DNA of 33,547 bases, taken from Guillardia theta CCMP2712. Lineage: Eukaryota; Cryptophyceae; Pyrenomonadales; Geminigeraceae. Below, in pieces: positions 1 through 10,715 of this stretch. Where the stretch lies: NCBI RefSeq assembly GCF_000315625.1, contig NW_005434651.1:555905-589451 (forward strand). The letters run 5' to 3'. The notes beneath the pieces are model-generated. The model worked only from the letters and a program-made list of their open reading frames with translations. It did no database searches and was not told the origin of the DNA. Numbering within the stretch: position 1 is the first letter of the stretch; each line of letters begins with the position of its first letter. Both the position numbers and the translations under genes were made by a program.

Positions 1-383
1 TTAACATTCGACCCCCTTGTAGCTACAGCGAAAATCAGAAATTGAAGCGACCGAGGGTGGGATCGCCCTTCATACCTGGAAAAGACATTCCAATCGTAAC
101 CGACGAGGTGAGAAGAAGACTTGGGGAGGGAGCGGGGAAAGGAGGAGAAGGAGAGGGAGAGGGAGAGGAAGAGCAGGGGGGAGACGCAAAGGAGCAGTAG
201 TGTTGTTATGAATGTTGATGATGATGATGACGACGACGACGGCGATGATACTGCTGTTGTTGTGGATGATGACGATGATGATGAATTCAGTTTGATCGCT
301 TCATTCTTTCACATTCTTTGCAGGAGCGAGAGTGGGCAATGAGAAGACCGAGTGACATGGCTAAGGGGGAGATGATGAAGTGA
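1..383 (+). CDS. 3' end of an unrecognised gene, cut by the left edge
   Basis: One reading frame is open from base 3 to 107, ending in the codons for ...IVTDE. A GTGAGAAG donor at 108 follows, then an intron to the acceptor ...TTCTTTGCAG at 323. A last exon at 324-383 reads ERE...MMK and stops with TGA at 381-383. The joined 3' end gives 54 residues, rich in charged and proline residues, with the local motif SPFIPGKDIP. I recognise no family. The intron of 216 nt holds a purine tract and a GAT/GAC run (about 215-285). The gene is convergent with CSN2, whose stop lies 81 bases away. The upstream part is outside the window, so the function cannot be judged. The splice pair and the in-phase stop make a real terminal exon likely. 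Confidence 0.5.
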
Positions 384-463
384 GAGTAAGAAGAACTAAG
401 ACGAGGCAAGCTTGTTCTTTTTGTACATAACAATCATATCAAAATGACAAAGGAGAATTTCTT

Positions 464-1629
464 TCAGGAATCGGAACGAGGGATGAGAGTTAGAGTGATG
501 GGGGCGGAGGGGGGGTCAAGGCAACAAGCAGGAGGTGAAGACTTTACTGTTTCTAAGTCTGTCCTATCTTGTTGATCACCGTTGCATGAAGCGCTGAAAG
601 CTTTTCCCGCCACTGCCGCCAAGTCATTCCCCTCCTGCCTCCAGCTCCCTCCCTTCCAATCGCCTCCTCCTCCTCCACCACCACCACCTACACCACCACC
701 TCCTCCTCCTTCTCCTCCTCCTTCCCGGCGCTTCGCTTGCCATCCCTTCACCTGGTCGAGCGCCTCGTACTTGCTCTTGGCATCATCTGCCGTATCCAAG
801 ACGAGCATGTGGTTGACCTGCATGCCATCCTTCAATTCGTCTTCCTCTGCTTCCCTTGCCTTCCCCTAGTCCGCCTTCCTACCCGTCCCCTCCTCCCCTA
901 CCCCCTGATCCCCTAGCCACCCGTCCCTTGCGCCTCTTCAGCGCTTCCTCTCTGTATCTTCAGCACCTGGTCAATCTTTGCGATGATCTTGCGATCGAGG
1001 ATAAGCGACACGAGGAGAGCCTCAACGTCCGACTGCGAGAAACTTCGTGAGTGCCCTGCTCATTTTTTCCCTCCCCTCCCCTCCTCTCCCTTCTTTTCCT
1101 CTCCCCCCTCCCTGTTGCGCTCCTCTTACTTCAGGGATGTTGAGCTCAGCAGCGATCGACGGGATCTTGATCCTCGTGTACGGCTTGATGGTCTTGACAA
1201 GCACCTGCCGTTGAAGGAGACGAGAAGGAGCGCAAGGAGAGGAGAGGCAAGGAGAGGAGAAGTTGTTAGAGACGGACAGAGTTGCAGTCGTCTACTTGTC
1301 GACACAATCTCACCTGGGTTCTAATATTCTTCAAGAGATCTTGAATGTAATTCCGAATGAAAGGATCCTCCATGATCTTCTGCTCGTTCCAACAAACATG
1401 AGGGGCGCAAGACGGCAAGGAGGAGATGAGTTTCAAGTAGTGTTTCAGAGCAGAGAAGGAAGATAAGATGAAATGAAGCGAGAGGAAGGTGAGAAAGAGT
1501 CTTTTCCCAATATACCTTCTGGTTTCTCGACAAAATGTTTTCAAAGTTTTTGATCTCGTCCCGCTGATACGCCATCATCAAGTCGTTCATTGCTGTTATC
1601 TCGGGGTCTTGCTTGTAAGGTTTGACCTG

Positions 1630-1687
<58 letters not shown>

Positions 1688-3618
1688 TCCATGATTGTAA
1701 CCGAGTCCTCTGTGCTCAACATTACCTCGGGAGCTTCAAAGATGTTGGCGTCTTCCATTGAGAGCATTTTTCCAAGGATGAGGTACTTGAGGCATTGAAT
1801 GCGTTTCTTGCAGAAAATGTCAGGTCTCTCAAGAGAGACGAGATGAGATGAAAGAAAAGAGTATGAGAGAAAATGATATGAGATTGGAGATAGGAGATAC
1901 GAGGAGAGGCAAGGATGTGATGTGATGTGATGTGATGTGATGTGATGTGATGTGATGTGATGTGATGTGATGTGATGTGATGTGATGTGATGTGATGTGA
2001 TGTGATGTGATGTGATGTGATGTGATGTGATGTGAGGGGAGGGGAGGGGAGGGGAGGGGAGAGGAGAGGAGAGGTTGGGATGGGAGGGGGTATGCCGTAA
2101 AGCAAGAGGCAACATAAGCTCGTGATTACCTGATTGCCAGCCTCATCGTAATTCTTGAAAGCATCAAACAAGCACTTGGAAGCAGAAGCTGAAAGCAACC
2201 ACTCAACACAGAGAATCGTTCTCCTCTCCATCACCATCCCCTCTCCCTTCCCCATCCCCTCTCCCTTCCCCTCCTCCCTCCTCTCTCCTCCCTCCTCCCC
2301 TCCCAATCTTCGTGTCTTCCTCTCACCCCAATCTCGCTCCTGCATGTGCATCTTGCCGCCGCACTCATGGATCACTCCCATGATGAGGGGGTGGGGGATG
2401 GCGCTCTTGACCTGCCCCGGGCGTTCAGCCTCTTCCTCCTCCCCGGGCGTGCAGACGGACCTTCATCGCCTGCTCGTACGTCGATCGAAGTTTCTTGTTG
2501 TCCTTCTTCTCAGTGTGCATCTGAATCTCCAGGGAGTAGAGCTCCAGAAGCTGTCGTCTCAAGTCAGCTGGCTTCCAGCTCGCCTCCGTCTCCTCGCAGA
2601 CCTGCGTCCCCTTCTTCTGATCGTCTTGACCAGCATCGGTCGTACATGATCGATGCAATTCCTTGAGAATTTTCTAAAACCCCCGCAATCAGCGACACCA
2701 TCTTTCGATCTATCCTCCCAGAGAGCAACAAGAGCCAGGGAGCTACAAAGTCACTACTTGACAAGCTTTCCTCACCTGCAACCGATTGAACTCATGCTTA
2801 TCAAACCACAGCTTCGCCAGTTTCATGTTGGTCTTGAACCACAGGCGTTCATTAAGAGAGTCCTTGAGGGCCGTCAGGGTTGTGTCGTAGAAGGTTTCTA
2901 GGAAGTCCATGTCTGGTGATCCAGACACGAAGTCAACGATCTTGGTCATGACCTGAAGACAAGTCAGCCATCGATGCAGCCCTCCCCTCCCACCTTCACC
3001 TTTTCGCTCTGATTCTTGGTCACCACGTGCAGGTACACAAGAAGCTCCTTGTATCTCTTCATCATCTCATCGTATCTCGACTGCCGGAACAGCGCCTTGA
3101 CCATCTGCTTCAGGGCCTTGAACCCCCACTCTCCCTTGCTATCTGATTGCATGTCCAACACTTTCTGAAACCCTTCAAGGGCCGACTGAAGCTGCCCGTC
3201 TTGTAGGTGGCCTGCTCATTGCGCCATGATCAGCCTTGCCCATGCACGCTCTACCTCCATCGCACCTTTCGCTGTGTAGTACTCATTCTCCATGTCCACC
3301 TGCCCGTCATCCTGTTCTTGGTCGGAGTCCTCGTAATCGAACTCGTAGTCTTCGTCTTCCATCATGTCCTGCTCACATTTTAGTTCACATGGGTGACTTG
3401 ACCTATCCTTTTCCTCCCTCTTCCCCCCCTCTTGCGCTCTTCCCTACCCGCGATCCTACTGGCTTGCCTTGCCACCCTCCCTCCCCCTCCCCACCACCAC
3501 CACCACCACCACCATCTCCTCCTCTTCCCTCACACCCCATATCCAGTTCCTGGTCCTGGTCCTGGTCCTCGCCTCCCTCCTCTCCTCCCCTCCTCCCCTC
3601 CTCGCTTACGTCGCTCAT
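464..3618 (-). CDS. CSN2: COP9 signalosome complex subunit 2 (CSN2)
   Basis: CSN2 is a scaffold subunit of the COP9 signalosome, which removes NEDD8 from cullin-RING ligases in nucleus and cytoplasm. Alignment to animal CSN2 fixes 15 exons: 3618-3610, 3368-3266, 3211-3000, 2952-2776, 2673-2602, 2550-2461, 2411-2327, 2188-2130, 1806-1726, 1626-1516, 1379-1314, 1204-1130, 1032-967, 817-752 and 634-464. Together they encode 480 aa; human CSN2 has 443. Recognisable blocks are [11 protein letters not shown], the RLWFKTN TPR-like region, NNKKL-type [21 protein letters not shown], and the C-terminal PCI/winged-helix part ([27 protein letters not shown]). The first coding exon is only 9 nt (Met-Ser-Asp). 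The C-terminus runs about 45 residues past the usual end. Three introns (2601-2551, 1725-1627, 751-635) are multiples of three without stops, so they could also be read through. Confidence in identity is very high; single borders could shift. Confidence 0.95.
1630..1686. repeat. (CAT)19 microsatellite in a CSN2 intron
   Basis: Nineteen perfect CAT units. On the CSN2 strand they read ATG and lie in the 99-nt intron at 1725-1627. That intron is stop-free and in frame, so retention would insert a run of about 19 methionines between the APE and VKPYKQDPE codons. The family alignment (SQEAKPYKNDPE in human) shows the segment is normally absent. Confidence 0.97.
1914..2073. repeat. (GATGT)n pentamer array with adjacent (GGGGA)n tract
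   Basis: About 24 uninterrupted units of the pentamer GATGT run from 1914 to 2035. They are followed by GGGGA and then GGAGA units to about 2073. The whole block is inside the 323-nt CSN2 intron (2129-1807) and accounts for about half of its length. On the sense strand the RNA would read (ACATC)n. Confidence 0.97.
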
Positions 3619-3847
3619 GGTGGCGAAGCTTCTCCTGCTACCTCCTAATCGCAACCCTCGCTAATGAGTACCCTACCCCTCAAGTTTTATACCCACCATA
3701 TGAGAATTTGACACAAATCATTATATATAACCGGTACTTCATACACAATTTTGTACCCCACCCCATCAAATATTCCATTATCTGCACCCTACCATGCAGT
3801 GATCCCGCACTTGATGCAGTCCGCCTCAGCGCCCTGGAAGATCGATC
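3619..3847. promoter_or_regulatory. Divergent promoter spacer, CSN2 / unknown protein
   Basis: This spacer of 229 bp separates the start codons of two oppositely oriented genes, so both promoters must lie here or in 5' UTR. It contains TACCCTACCCC near 3668, a TATA-like TTATATATAA at about 3720-3729, GTACCCCACCCC near 3753 and CACCCTACC near 3787. The TACCC words are shared with the other divergent spacers in the window. No start site can be placed from sequence alone. Confidence 0.45.
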
Positions 3848-4666
3848 ATGGCATTGCCGGGAGAACTCGGTTTGTCGCATGCCGCCGACTTGCGCTTCCT
3901 GGAGGAGCATCAGGGAGAGGAAGCTAGGACGAGGAAGCAGTACCACTCCTACTCCAGCTCCTCCTACTCCTTCTCCTCCACCTCCTGCTCCCAGGTTGAC
4001 AGGGTCCGAGGATACACCTCGGGGGGGCTTGTAATTGTGAGTCCTGGGAAACAACGTCCTGGATCGAGCTGACATAGTCTCTGTGCGTGAAGGATACAAA
4101 CCCTCTCGAGAAGTCAGGTGCTGTCTACCATACAGGAAGGAACGTCATGTATGCCCAACGAGCTTGCTAAAACCTCTTCGTGACTCGTTCCAGATGGCCG
4201 TCGAACTCGCTCCGAACGATACGGATGGAGGAGGAGGAGAGCTACACAGCAAGATCTTTGCCGTGAGTCATGTCGCTCATCAATGCCGGCCGTTGATGCA
4301 TGATGGGCAGATATCGCTGCAGCGTTACCAAGGCAGTCTCCGATTTACCCGTGCTGCTTCCCAGCTGTTCAGCAAGTCAACTTACCTCAGTCCAGAGACA
4401 TACACCAACGCATACAAGCTTCCCACCACAAGACGAGCAAAGGTGTTGTGACTGCGAATCATCTGCTATGCGTCTCTGATCGTGTCTTCTAGACGAGGGT
4501 TGCACTTCCAGGAACAGCAAAAGGAGGTGTGCATGCTTCTGTTTTGCATGACGCTCCCATCTCGCACATAATCGTTGGTGTATCCCTTGTCGAGACTCTT
4601 GACTTGATGAAGATGCATGAGCCAAGCCGACACCAGGAAGCTTCCAAGAACGCCAACAATACGTAA
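3848..4666 (+). CDS. Unrecognised small protein, six exons
   Basis: No family recognised. A phase-consistent model uses exons 3848-4036, 4093-4117, 4194-4262, 4311-4350, 4391-4442 and 4493-4666, with introns of 56, 76, 48, 40 and 50 nt and a TAA stop at 4664-4666. It predicts 182 aa beginning MALPGELGLSHAADLRFLEE. A Ser/Tyr-rich stretch follows, then a basic RRTRSERYGWRRRR patch, then SPIYPPETYTNAYKLP and a C-terminal half containing HIIVGVSLVETL. The first exon may hide another intron, because it has a long pyrimidine tract ending in CAG at about 3993. The same splice sites also leave a second frame open across exons 3 to 6 (ending CMTLPSRT), so the frame choice rests on exon 1. It shares a 229-bp divergent spacer with CSN2. 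The gene probably exists; the protein sequence is moderately secure. Confidence 0.5.
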
Positions 4667-5441
4667 ACACACTTCACATCTCACTGGGGTCTAAAATTCT
4701 GACATCCCTTCTTACGATCGTTTCACAGCACAACCGCCTCTATTTCAGGCGCTGAAAACAAAGGTCCTCTTGCTGTCACGATTCAGAGCATGTCGCTGAT
4801 GTGATTCGACGGATGCAGAAACAACCGCGATGGACCAGTCACCCAAGAGATCGTTACAGGGATCGGGAATGCTCAGGTGTCTAGAAGAGTTTGTTTCTTG
4901 CTGTCATTGAAGGTGAAAACTTTCTCGTCAGCTCCTCGAGGCCCAAGAGCACGAGCTTCGGTGACTTCAGCTGCAAGGGACATCCAGTATCAGGACCAAC
5001 GAGCAGGCTGCAGAATTGGGTGAGTTGTGATTTATGTAACCGGGCGTGAATATCTGTAATACGAGTTTTCAATTCTGTTATGTGTTTAATGTTGTTTTTG
5101 TCACGTTGCACCATCTGATGATTCAAATTTCTAGGACATTCGGCTCAGCTCTCCAATGAGAGAAAAAATGTATGGTTTCGCTTCGATTCTTTGGAAAGGT
5201 ATTTGATTCTTTCGTCTTCGCAGGAAAATCTTGGGGGGCCCGAGTGATCTGCTCTATCTCGATAGGATGAGGTTGTATCGATCGCACCATGCCTAGTGAT
5301 GTCGAGCGACTTCTCTCGGCGAACTCTTGTCTTGACAGCCAGCAAATCCTCATTGTTATGTACACCTTGAAAGAAATAGTAGCATCCAACTTGTTCGGGT
5401 CATGACTTTCCGCCCACCTAACAGCAGAAACCTCACAAACG
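4667..5441. other. Convergent spacer with unresolved short ORFs
   Basis: This lies between the 3' ends of the unknown protein (+) and the ankyrin gene (-). Minus-strand frames stay open at 5126-4881 and 5488-5123, and some stretches look protein-like, for example FTFNDSKKQTLLDT just after a TTGCAG at about 4970. I could not join them to the ankyrin gene in phase. They may be 3' UTR, an alternative last exon or a tiny gene. No TACCCC words are present. Confidence 0.3.
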
Positions 5442-6482
5442 TCAAGCTCGGGTTGCTTCAACCTGCTCGATGAACAACATGCACTCATTCTGCCCTGTCA
5501 TCGCTGCGGCGTCATAGGGCGTCTCGCCATCTTCATCTTCTATCTTGACTTCAGCCCCGAGTTTCTGGAGACATTGTCAATCTCCTTCCGTTCGACATGC
5601 CTCGCCTTACATGAAGAAGCTTAACACAATCGATTTTCCCAGTGTTCTGCAAATCAGAGTCACTCCTCTAAAGAGCTAATGAAGCTTCCCCGATGTCACT
5701 CACAGCAGCCGCAAAGATGGGCGTCCTCCCATCAATATCCTTCTCGTTGACGTTTCCTCCTCTTTCCTACAGACAGGCAAGTGTCACCCGCACTCGCTAC
5801 CACCATCCATCCTCTCTGCACCGCAAGCAACGAGATCGTCTCCGCCATTCCATGGTAGGCGGCCATGAACATAGCGGTGTCCCCGCTCTCGATCTTGTAG
5901 TGCACATCCGCGCCAGCATCCAGCAGGATCTTCACACATTCAAGGCTGCCTCCTTCAATCGCTCCAATCAGCGGCGTCAGACTGTTTGCATTCGAAATGT
6001 CCGGGTTCCCTCCCTGAGCAAGGATGGCTCGCAAGCAGTCCACGTGCCCTCGCCTGGCAGCCTCGTACGCAAGGCTACTTCCTGCTGGGCTCAAGCAGGA
6101 CAGCAGCTTCTTATCAGTGAGATGCTGTCCAAAGCTACTCACATCCCCTGACTCAACGGCAGCAAAGAGAGCAGGCAGGTTCTCCTCCGCGCTCCTGGTC
6201 AGGCCGACCCTGTTACCGTTTCTCCGCAGCACAAGTTCACGACGACATGTTAGCGTACCTCTGATCATCAAGCTTCAGGGTTTCTAGGGAGCTGGATGCA
6301 TCTGATGGTGTAATGTATTAGCTGCAGACAATGCACAAGGATAGAAGACCGTCAACAGTTGGTTGTTGCACAACTTCAGCCTGCGGATGTGAATCGACGG
6401 CCATCGCATCTTCTTGCTCGATCTTAGAATTTCCTTGCACAAGACTCTCAAACATGCCCCAAACATTCTTCACAAGCTCCAT
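5442..6482 (-). CDS. Ankyrin-repeat protein
   Basis: Six exons (6482-6350, 6283-6259, 6209-5822, 5766-5704, 5646-5611, 5564-5442) join in phase to a 255-aa protein with a TGA stop at 5444-5442. Residues 1-55 form an acidic leader starting MELVKNVWGMFESLVQ. From about residue 66 the rest is consecutive ankyrin repeats: ENLPALFAAVESGDVSSF, SLAYEAARRGHVDCLRAIL, TPLIGAIEGGSLECVKILL, TAMFMAAYHGMAETISLL, TPIFAAANTGKIDCVKLL and TPYDAAAMTGQNECMLFI. Introns are 66, 49, 55, 57 and 46 nt. Ankyrin stacks bind other proteins; no catalytic domain is visible, so the partner is unknown. A TTTGTTGCAG acceptor lies just upstream of the start, so a 5' UTR exon or extra N-terminal exon is possible. Confidence 0.85.
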
Positions 6483-6533
6483 CGTATCCTGCAACAAACA
6501 AGAGCATCACGGACTCGAAGCCAGGCATCGTTC

Positions 6534-6597
6534 CCATGGACAATCCTCTTTTGTAGCTAGTCGGGCCATGGACAATCCTCTTTTGTAGCTAGTCGGG
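6534..6597. repeat. Perfect 32-bp tandem duplication
   Basis: Bases 6534-6565 and 6566-6597 are identical copies of a 32-bp unit starting CCATGGACAATCC and ending TAGTCGGG. The pair sits about 50 bp upstream of the first mapped ankyrin exon, in its promoter or 5' UTR. Absence of any mismatch suggests a recent slip or duplication. Confidence 0.97.
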
Positions 6598-8570
6598 TTG
6601 ACCATTCATCAAGCAAGTCGACCTCCATTCAAATGAATACACCGCTAACCCGCTTCATGTTACTTTCAACTTGCATATAGATTCTAGAATTGAATTGATC
6701 CTCGATGATGTATCAGGATAAGACTTGTGGTTTCATCTTTGCGGATTCGAGTCCCCTCAAAATGGAATGGTGCAAGCTATTCCTCAGGTCGAATTTTGCT
6801 GTTTCAATCTCCATCTCTCCGCTCCTGCCTCTATCTGCTATCTCCCGTACAGGTTTCCTCTCCTCCATATCCCCTCTCTCCCTCGCCCTCCCTGCCATTA
6901 TCTACTACTGCAATGATTTTCACCCACCCTACCAACAAAACGGTCACATCTTTCTTCACCCTACCCCCTCCTTAAACACCCATCAATTCAATGCTACCTA
7001 CCCCTGCTCAGAGCGGAAGTCACTTGGTGTTGCCCAAGAGTACCCTACCCTATATCCAACCACCACCCCACAACCCCTTGAATTTACTACTCTACCCACA
7101 CGCCTTTCCCAAGATACCCCCATCATCGATCCCCGACAGTCACTACTATCACCCCCAGTATTCACTACCCCACCTCCTTTTTCAGTTATTTGACTATCTA
7201 AAGTACCCCCTTTTGAATAGTCTCACAACATACCCCCCTCCCCTTGCTCTCAGAAATACTTTACTTGACTCCCCAGCAAAATTTACCCAGCCAGATCTGC
7301 ACTTCCTACGATTACCCGTACTAATCTAGTGAAATACACCCCTACTTTGTCATCATCACTGACCCCCACCCCCCTCCCTGCACCCGTCAACCTCGGAGTT
7401 TGCTCTATCTCCTTTTCATCCATGATCTGTCTGAGGCGGGCTTCTATGGTCAGTATAAAACTGATTTTAGAGTTAGTCGTCGGCACCCGGCGAGTCCGAC
7501 CGGAGGTTCCCCGGACGGGCCGAACCCCAATTTGACCAACGAATTCGTTCTGCAGGAAGTTTTGACTGAAATTTCAATTTATCGAGACTAAATTTCTGAA
7601 ATCTTCCAGCATTTACCTCTTTGAGTCTGGCAAGTGAACATCGGATTTTCCTAGTACATGTTGCCCCAGTACCCCTTGAACTCAGAAGAGACCCCACTTG
7701 ATCCCACCCATTTAATCAGAAGCATACCCGTACTTGCTGAACCCTACCCCCCTTATTTCTGAAATCAAGTCCCCCCACCCCCTTTTGCTCTCACAACCGA
7801 TTAATAAAAAAAAGGTCTGCCGTTTGAAGCTGCGCGACAACGATGAAACGAGAGTAGAGAGGAGGGGAGGGGAGGGGAGGGGAGGGGAGAGAGGAGAGGG
7901 GAGGGGAGAGAGGAGGGGAGAGAGGAGGGGAGAGAGGAGGGAGATGTTCAGGAACTTCCGAAAGGAGTGTTGGAGGTGAACTGAGCAGGTGGCTGAGAGA
8001 CCAGACGTCGAAGGGTTGTTGTAAGTGTAGTATACAGTGGGCAGCACCACAGAAGGAATATAGCTTATCAAACTGTCCAGCAGCACAACAGGATTCTAGT
8101 TAAACAAACCAGCTGAGAGTGAAGTACAGAGGAACGCGATAGCTCTTCTTGTGGATTTACATTCAACGCAGGCCACCGAACAATGACGACGAGGGCAGAT
8201 GATAGATAGGAAAGGGAACAAGATGATGAAAGAATTAGGTGGAGCATCGATAGAGCATCGATGGTGATGCAGAGATGAAAAAAACACAACGCTAGTCCAG
8301 AGCAACTAGCAACTAGCAAGCACTCTTTTGTATGTTGATGAAAGGAGTCGGACAGGAAGGATCTGAACAGTTGTGAAGAATTGGGCAAGAAATGATACGT
8401 GATCGTGTGCAGAATTATGACTTTGTTGAGGAAATATGTATTTGTTTTACCTCACTTCTTCTCCTTGCAGAAACCCATCTTTGATCAAGTGTCTTCAGAT
8501 CAGTTCTTAGGTGAAATCCACTTCGTTCTTGTACAGCACCACCACCGCGAGCAAAGAGGCAGCCAAGACG
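6598..8570. promoter_or_regulatory. Long divergent spacer between ankyrin gene and CFAP45
   Basis: No convincing gene. From about 6900 to 7800 the plus strand carries at least a dozen TACCC/TACCCC words (for example near 6919, 6960, 7043, 7169, 7204, 7232, 7343, 7674, 7729 and 7744). A short GC-rich patch with GAGTCCG lies at about 7482-7530. A (GGGGA)/(GAGAGGA) array occupies 7858-7945. At 8462-8479 the sequence CTTCTTCTCCTTGCAG resembles a 3' splice site, suggesting a CFAP45 5' UTR intron upstream of the start codon at 8571. Short ORFs on both strands here have no family resemblance. Confidence 0.4.
7858..7945. repeat. GGGGA / GAGAGGA purine array
   Basis: The block begins with a run of GGGGA units and continues as imperfect GAGAGGAGGG units, all purine on the plus strand. 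It lies in the spacer upstream of CFAP45. Confidence 0.9.
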
Positions 8571-10715
8571 ATGGATCATACCAGGCTCTCTCAGCGATCA
8601 GTGTCCTCTGCCGGATCAGGCAATTCAAACGCGACGGCTTCCTCACGGTCGCTGGGCAAGTACAAGAGGGTAAGTGGGAACGGCGGAGTAGATGAATCAC
8701 TCTTTGGGCCAACAAGCGACAGATCTGCACGGCCATCAGAGAACAGGGCCACGAGATCACAGAAGACCGTGCGCAAGCTCGAGAAGAACGAGAAGGTGGA
8801 GATGGACTCTGTCGTCATCACCCAGGACGAGATGGATCGAATCAGAAGAGCGGCTCGTGCTGAAACCTTGAATCAAGCTGAGAGTCGTCGGCGGGAGGAA
8901 CAAGAGATGCGAGCGGCTGCGCAGGCCAAGGCGAAGGAGAGGAAGGAGAGGATGCTGGCGATGGAGGCGAGCAGGAAGGCCCACTTGGAGAAGTCAGACT
9001 TGGAGCTCGAAGACGAGGAGCTGGCGGCGATGTTGCACTCGAATGCCGAGAAGGCGAAACTGGAGCAGAGTGATGCTGTGAAGCAAATGAATCAGATGAC
9101 TCTGTACGCCAAATGCGTGACGATCCGAGACGCTCAGGTTCTTTTGCTCTTTGAGTGATCCCGTGCGGTCTGTGACGGACCTTTCGCAGTTGCTGGAGAA
9201 GCAGATGATAATCAAGGATCAGCAGGAGCAAGAGAGAGAATTCGAGAGAAAGATTGAAGCCGAGAGAAACAAGGCGATCAGGTGACTTGTGCTTGTTATG
9301 TGGTTGGTCAGCTAACAGGACTTGCCCGCAGGTTGGCTGAAGAGCGCGAAGTGCAGAAGAAGCAGGAGCGGTTGCGCGGCGCTCAGATCATTCAAACTCA
9401 GATCCAGCAGCGAGAGCAGGAGAGGATCAGGGAGATGGAACAACTGGACATGGAGAGAGAAGCCATGCTCAAGAAAGCTGAAGAGATCAGACAGCAAGAG
9501 ATGGAGCGAGAGGCTGAGCGCAAGCGAGCGGCGCAAGAAATGCTGGCCGAAGCTGCTCAAGCCAACAAGGAGCAGCTGGAGAGGAAGCGACAGATGAAGC
9601 AGGCTCAGGAGGAGGAGGAGATGAGGATAGCGGCATACATCGCTGAAAGGGATAGAAAGTGAGCTTGCTACATGCAGTACCTGACAGCTCCCTGACACAT
9701 CCTGGCAGAGAGCAAGAGAGGCAAGAAGAGCTCGAGGCTGAGCACAGAAGGAAAGCAGAGGAGGTGGCAAGGCTTCGGGCGATGCAGGAGAAGCAGAACG
9801 ACAGGGCTGCTGAGATGGACGCTCTCCGTGCTAAGCGCGCGGCGGAGGATTATGAGCGCTCATGGCGCGAGAGGGTAAACAAGTTCCTCTTCTTCCGGCA
9901 GGAAACCTTGACGCGAGTGATCTCGGCAGGAACGAGCTGAGGCGGCCAGGAAGCAGCAGCAGCTCGAGGATATCCAGCGATCGAGGGATGAGATGCAGAG
10001 GCAGAAACAGGCTGTCATGTCTCAGGCCGCCCAGATGGAGAAGGAGCAGTTCCAGAAGATCCTCCACGTGCAGAAGACGGCTGAGGCTCAGTTGCTTGCC
10101 AAGGAGCGACAGCGGAGGGAAGAGAACTTGGCCCACAATGCCGCGTTACGCATGCAGGCAAGACGTTGTGGTTGTGGAGGAGTTGGAGGGGAGAGATGGA
10201 GAGAGAGAGAACGTTGACTGAGGAGGAGGAGGAGGAGGTGGTGGTAGTGGAGGAGGAGGAGGAGGAGGAGGAGGAGGAGGAGAAGGATCTGACAAGACTG
10301 CTTAGATTGCTGAGAACATGGAGAAGAAGGCGAGGCAGAGGCAGGAATTCCTGGACGAGGGTGCTAAGGTCAGCAGCTCTTCCTGCTCCTGCTCCTGCTC
10401 CTCTTCCTGATCCTGATCCCCCCGCCCCCCCCCTCTCCTCCTCTCCCTCCTCTGATCTTGCGGCAGGTCCGATATGAGATTGAGAAGGAGCGCATGAGAA
10501 TAGAGAAGATCAAGCAGAACAAGATCAAAGACCTCAAGACCCTCGGAGTCCCTGACAAGGTAACGACCAATCTCCTCCCTCCTTCTCTGACCCATCCGGC
10601 TTCTTGTACCTCTATCTTCTCAGCCCTCTCATTCTTCTCCTCACTATTCTCCCCGGCTAACTTGAGCCTGCAGTACCTTGCGCAGCTCCAGAACGTCAAA
10701 GTCAATGTATCCTAG
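8571..10715 (+). CDS. CFAP45: Cilia- and flagella-associated protein 45 (CFAP45)
   Basis: CFAP45 is a coiled-coil protein inside the lumen of axonemal doublet microtubules of motile cilia. Exons 8571-9137, 9190-9281, 9332-9658, 9709-9874, 9930-10157, 10306-10368, 10467-10559 and 10674-10715 join to 525 aa; human CFAP45 has 551. Family hallmarks are VVITQDEMDRIRRAA (human VMIRSDEFQRILQAA), YAKCVTIRDAQLLEKQ, RLRAMQEKQNDRAAEMDALR and the C-terminal LKTLGVPDKYLAQ. After a Ser-rich first 75 residues nearly everything is Glu/Arg/Lys/Gln-rich coiled coil. Most introns are 50-55 nt. The intron at 10158-10305 begins GCAAG after CAG, a GC-AG intron with a GGA repeat inside. The ATG at 8571 is the first ATG in frame. 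A GTAAGT at about 8670 inside exon 1 is not used, since skipping would break the conserved frame. It shows that the organism builds flagella. Confidence 0.95.

Noticed and set aside
1321-2115. Long minus-strand ORF made of HITSH repeats and poly-Met
   Set aside because: It is a by-product of the GATGT and CAT microsatellites lying in CSN2 introns. Its ends overlap real CSN2 exons but the joined ORF ignores splice sites.
7473-7697. Short minus-strand ORF in the CFAP45 upstream spacer
   Set aside because: No family similarity, no neighbouring exons in phase, and composition matches the spacer.
8670-8722. Possible 53-nt intron in CFAP45 exon 1 (GTAAGT...ACAG)
   Set aside because: Removing it shifts the frame away from the conserved VVITQDEMDRIRRAA block, so the GTAAGT is best read as coding Val-Ser.
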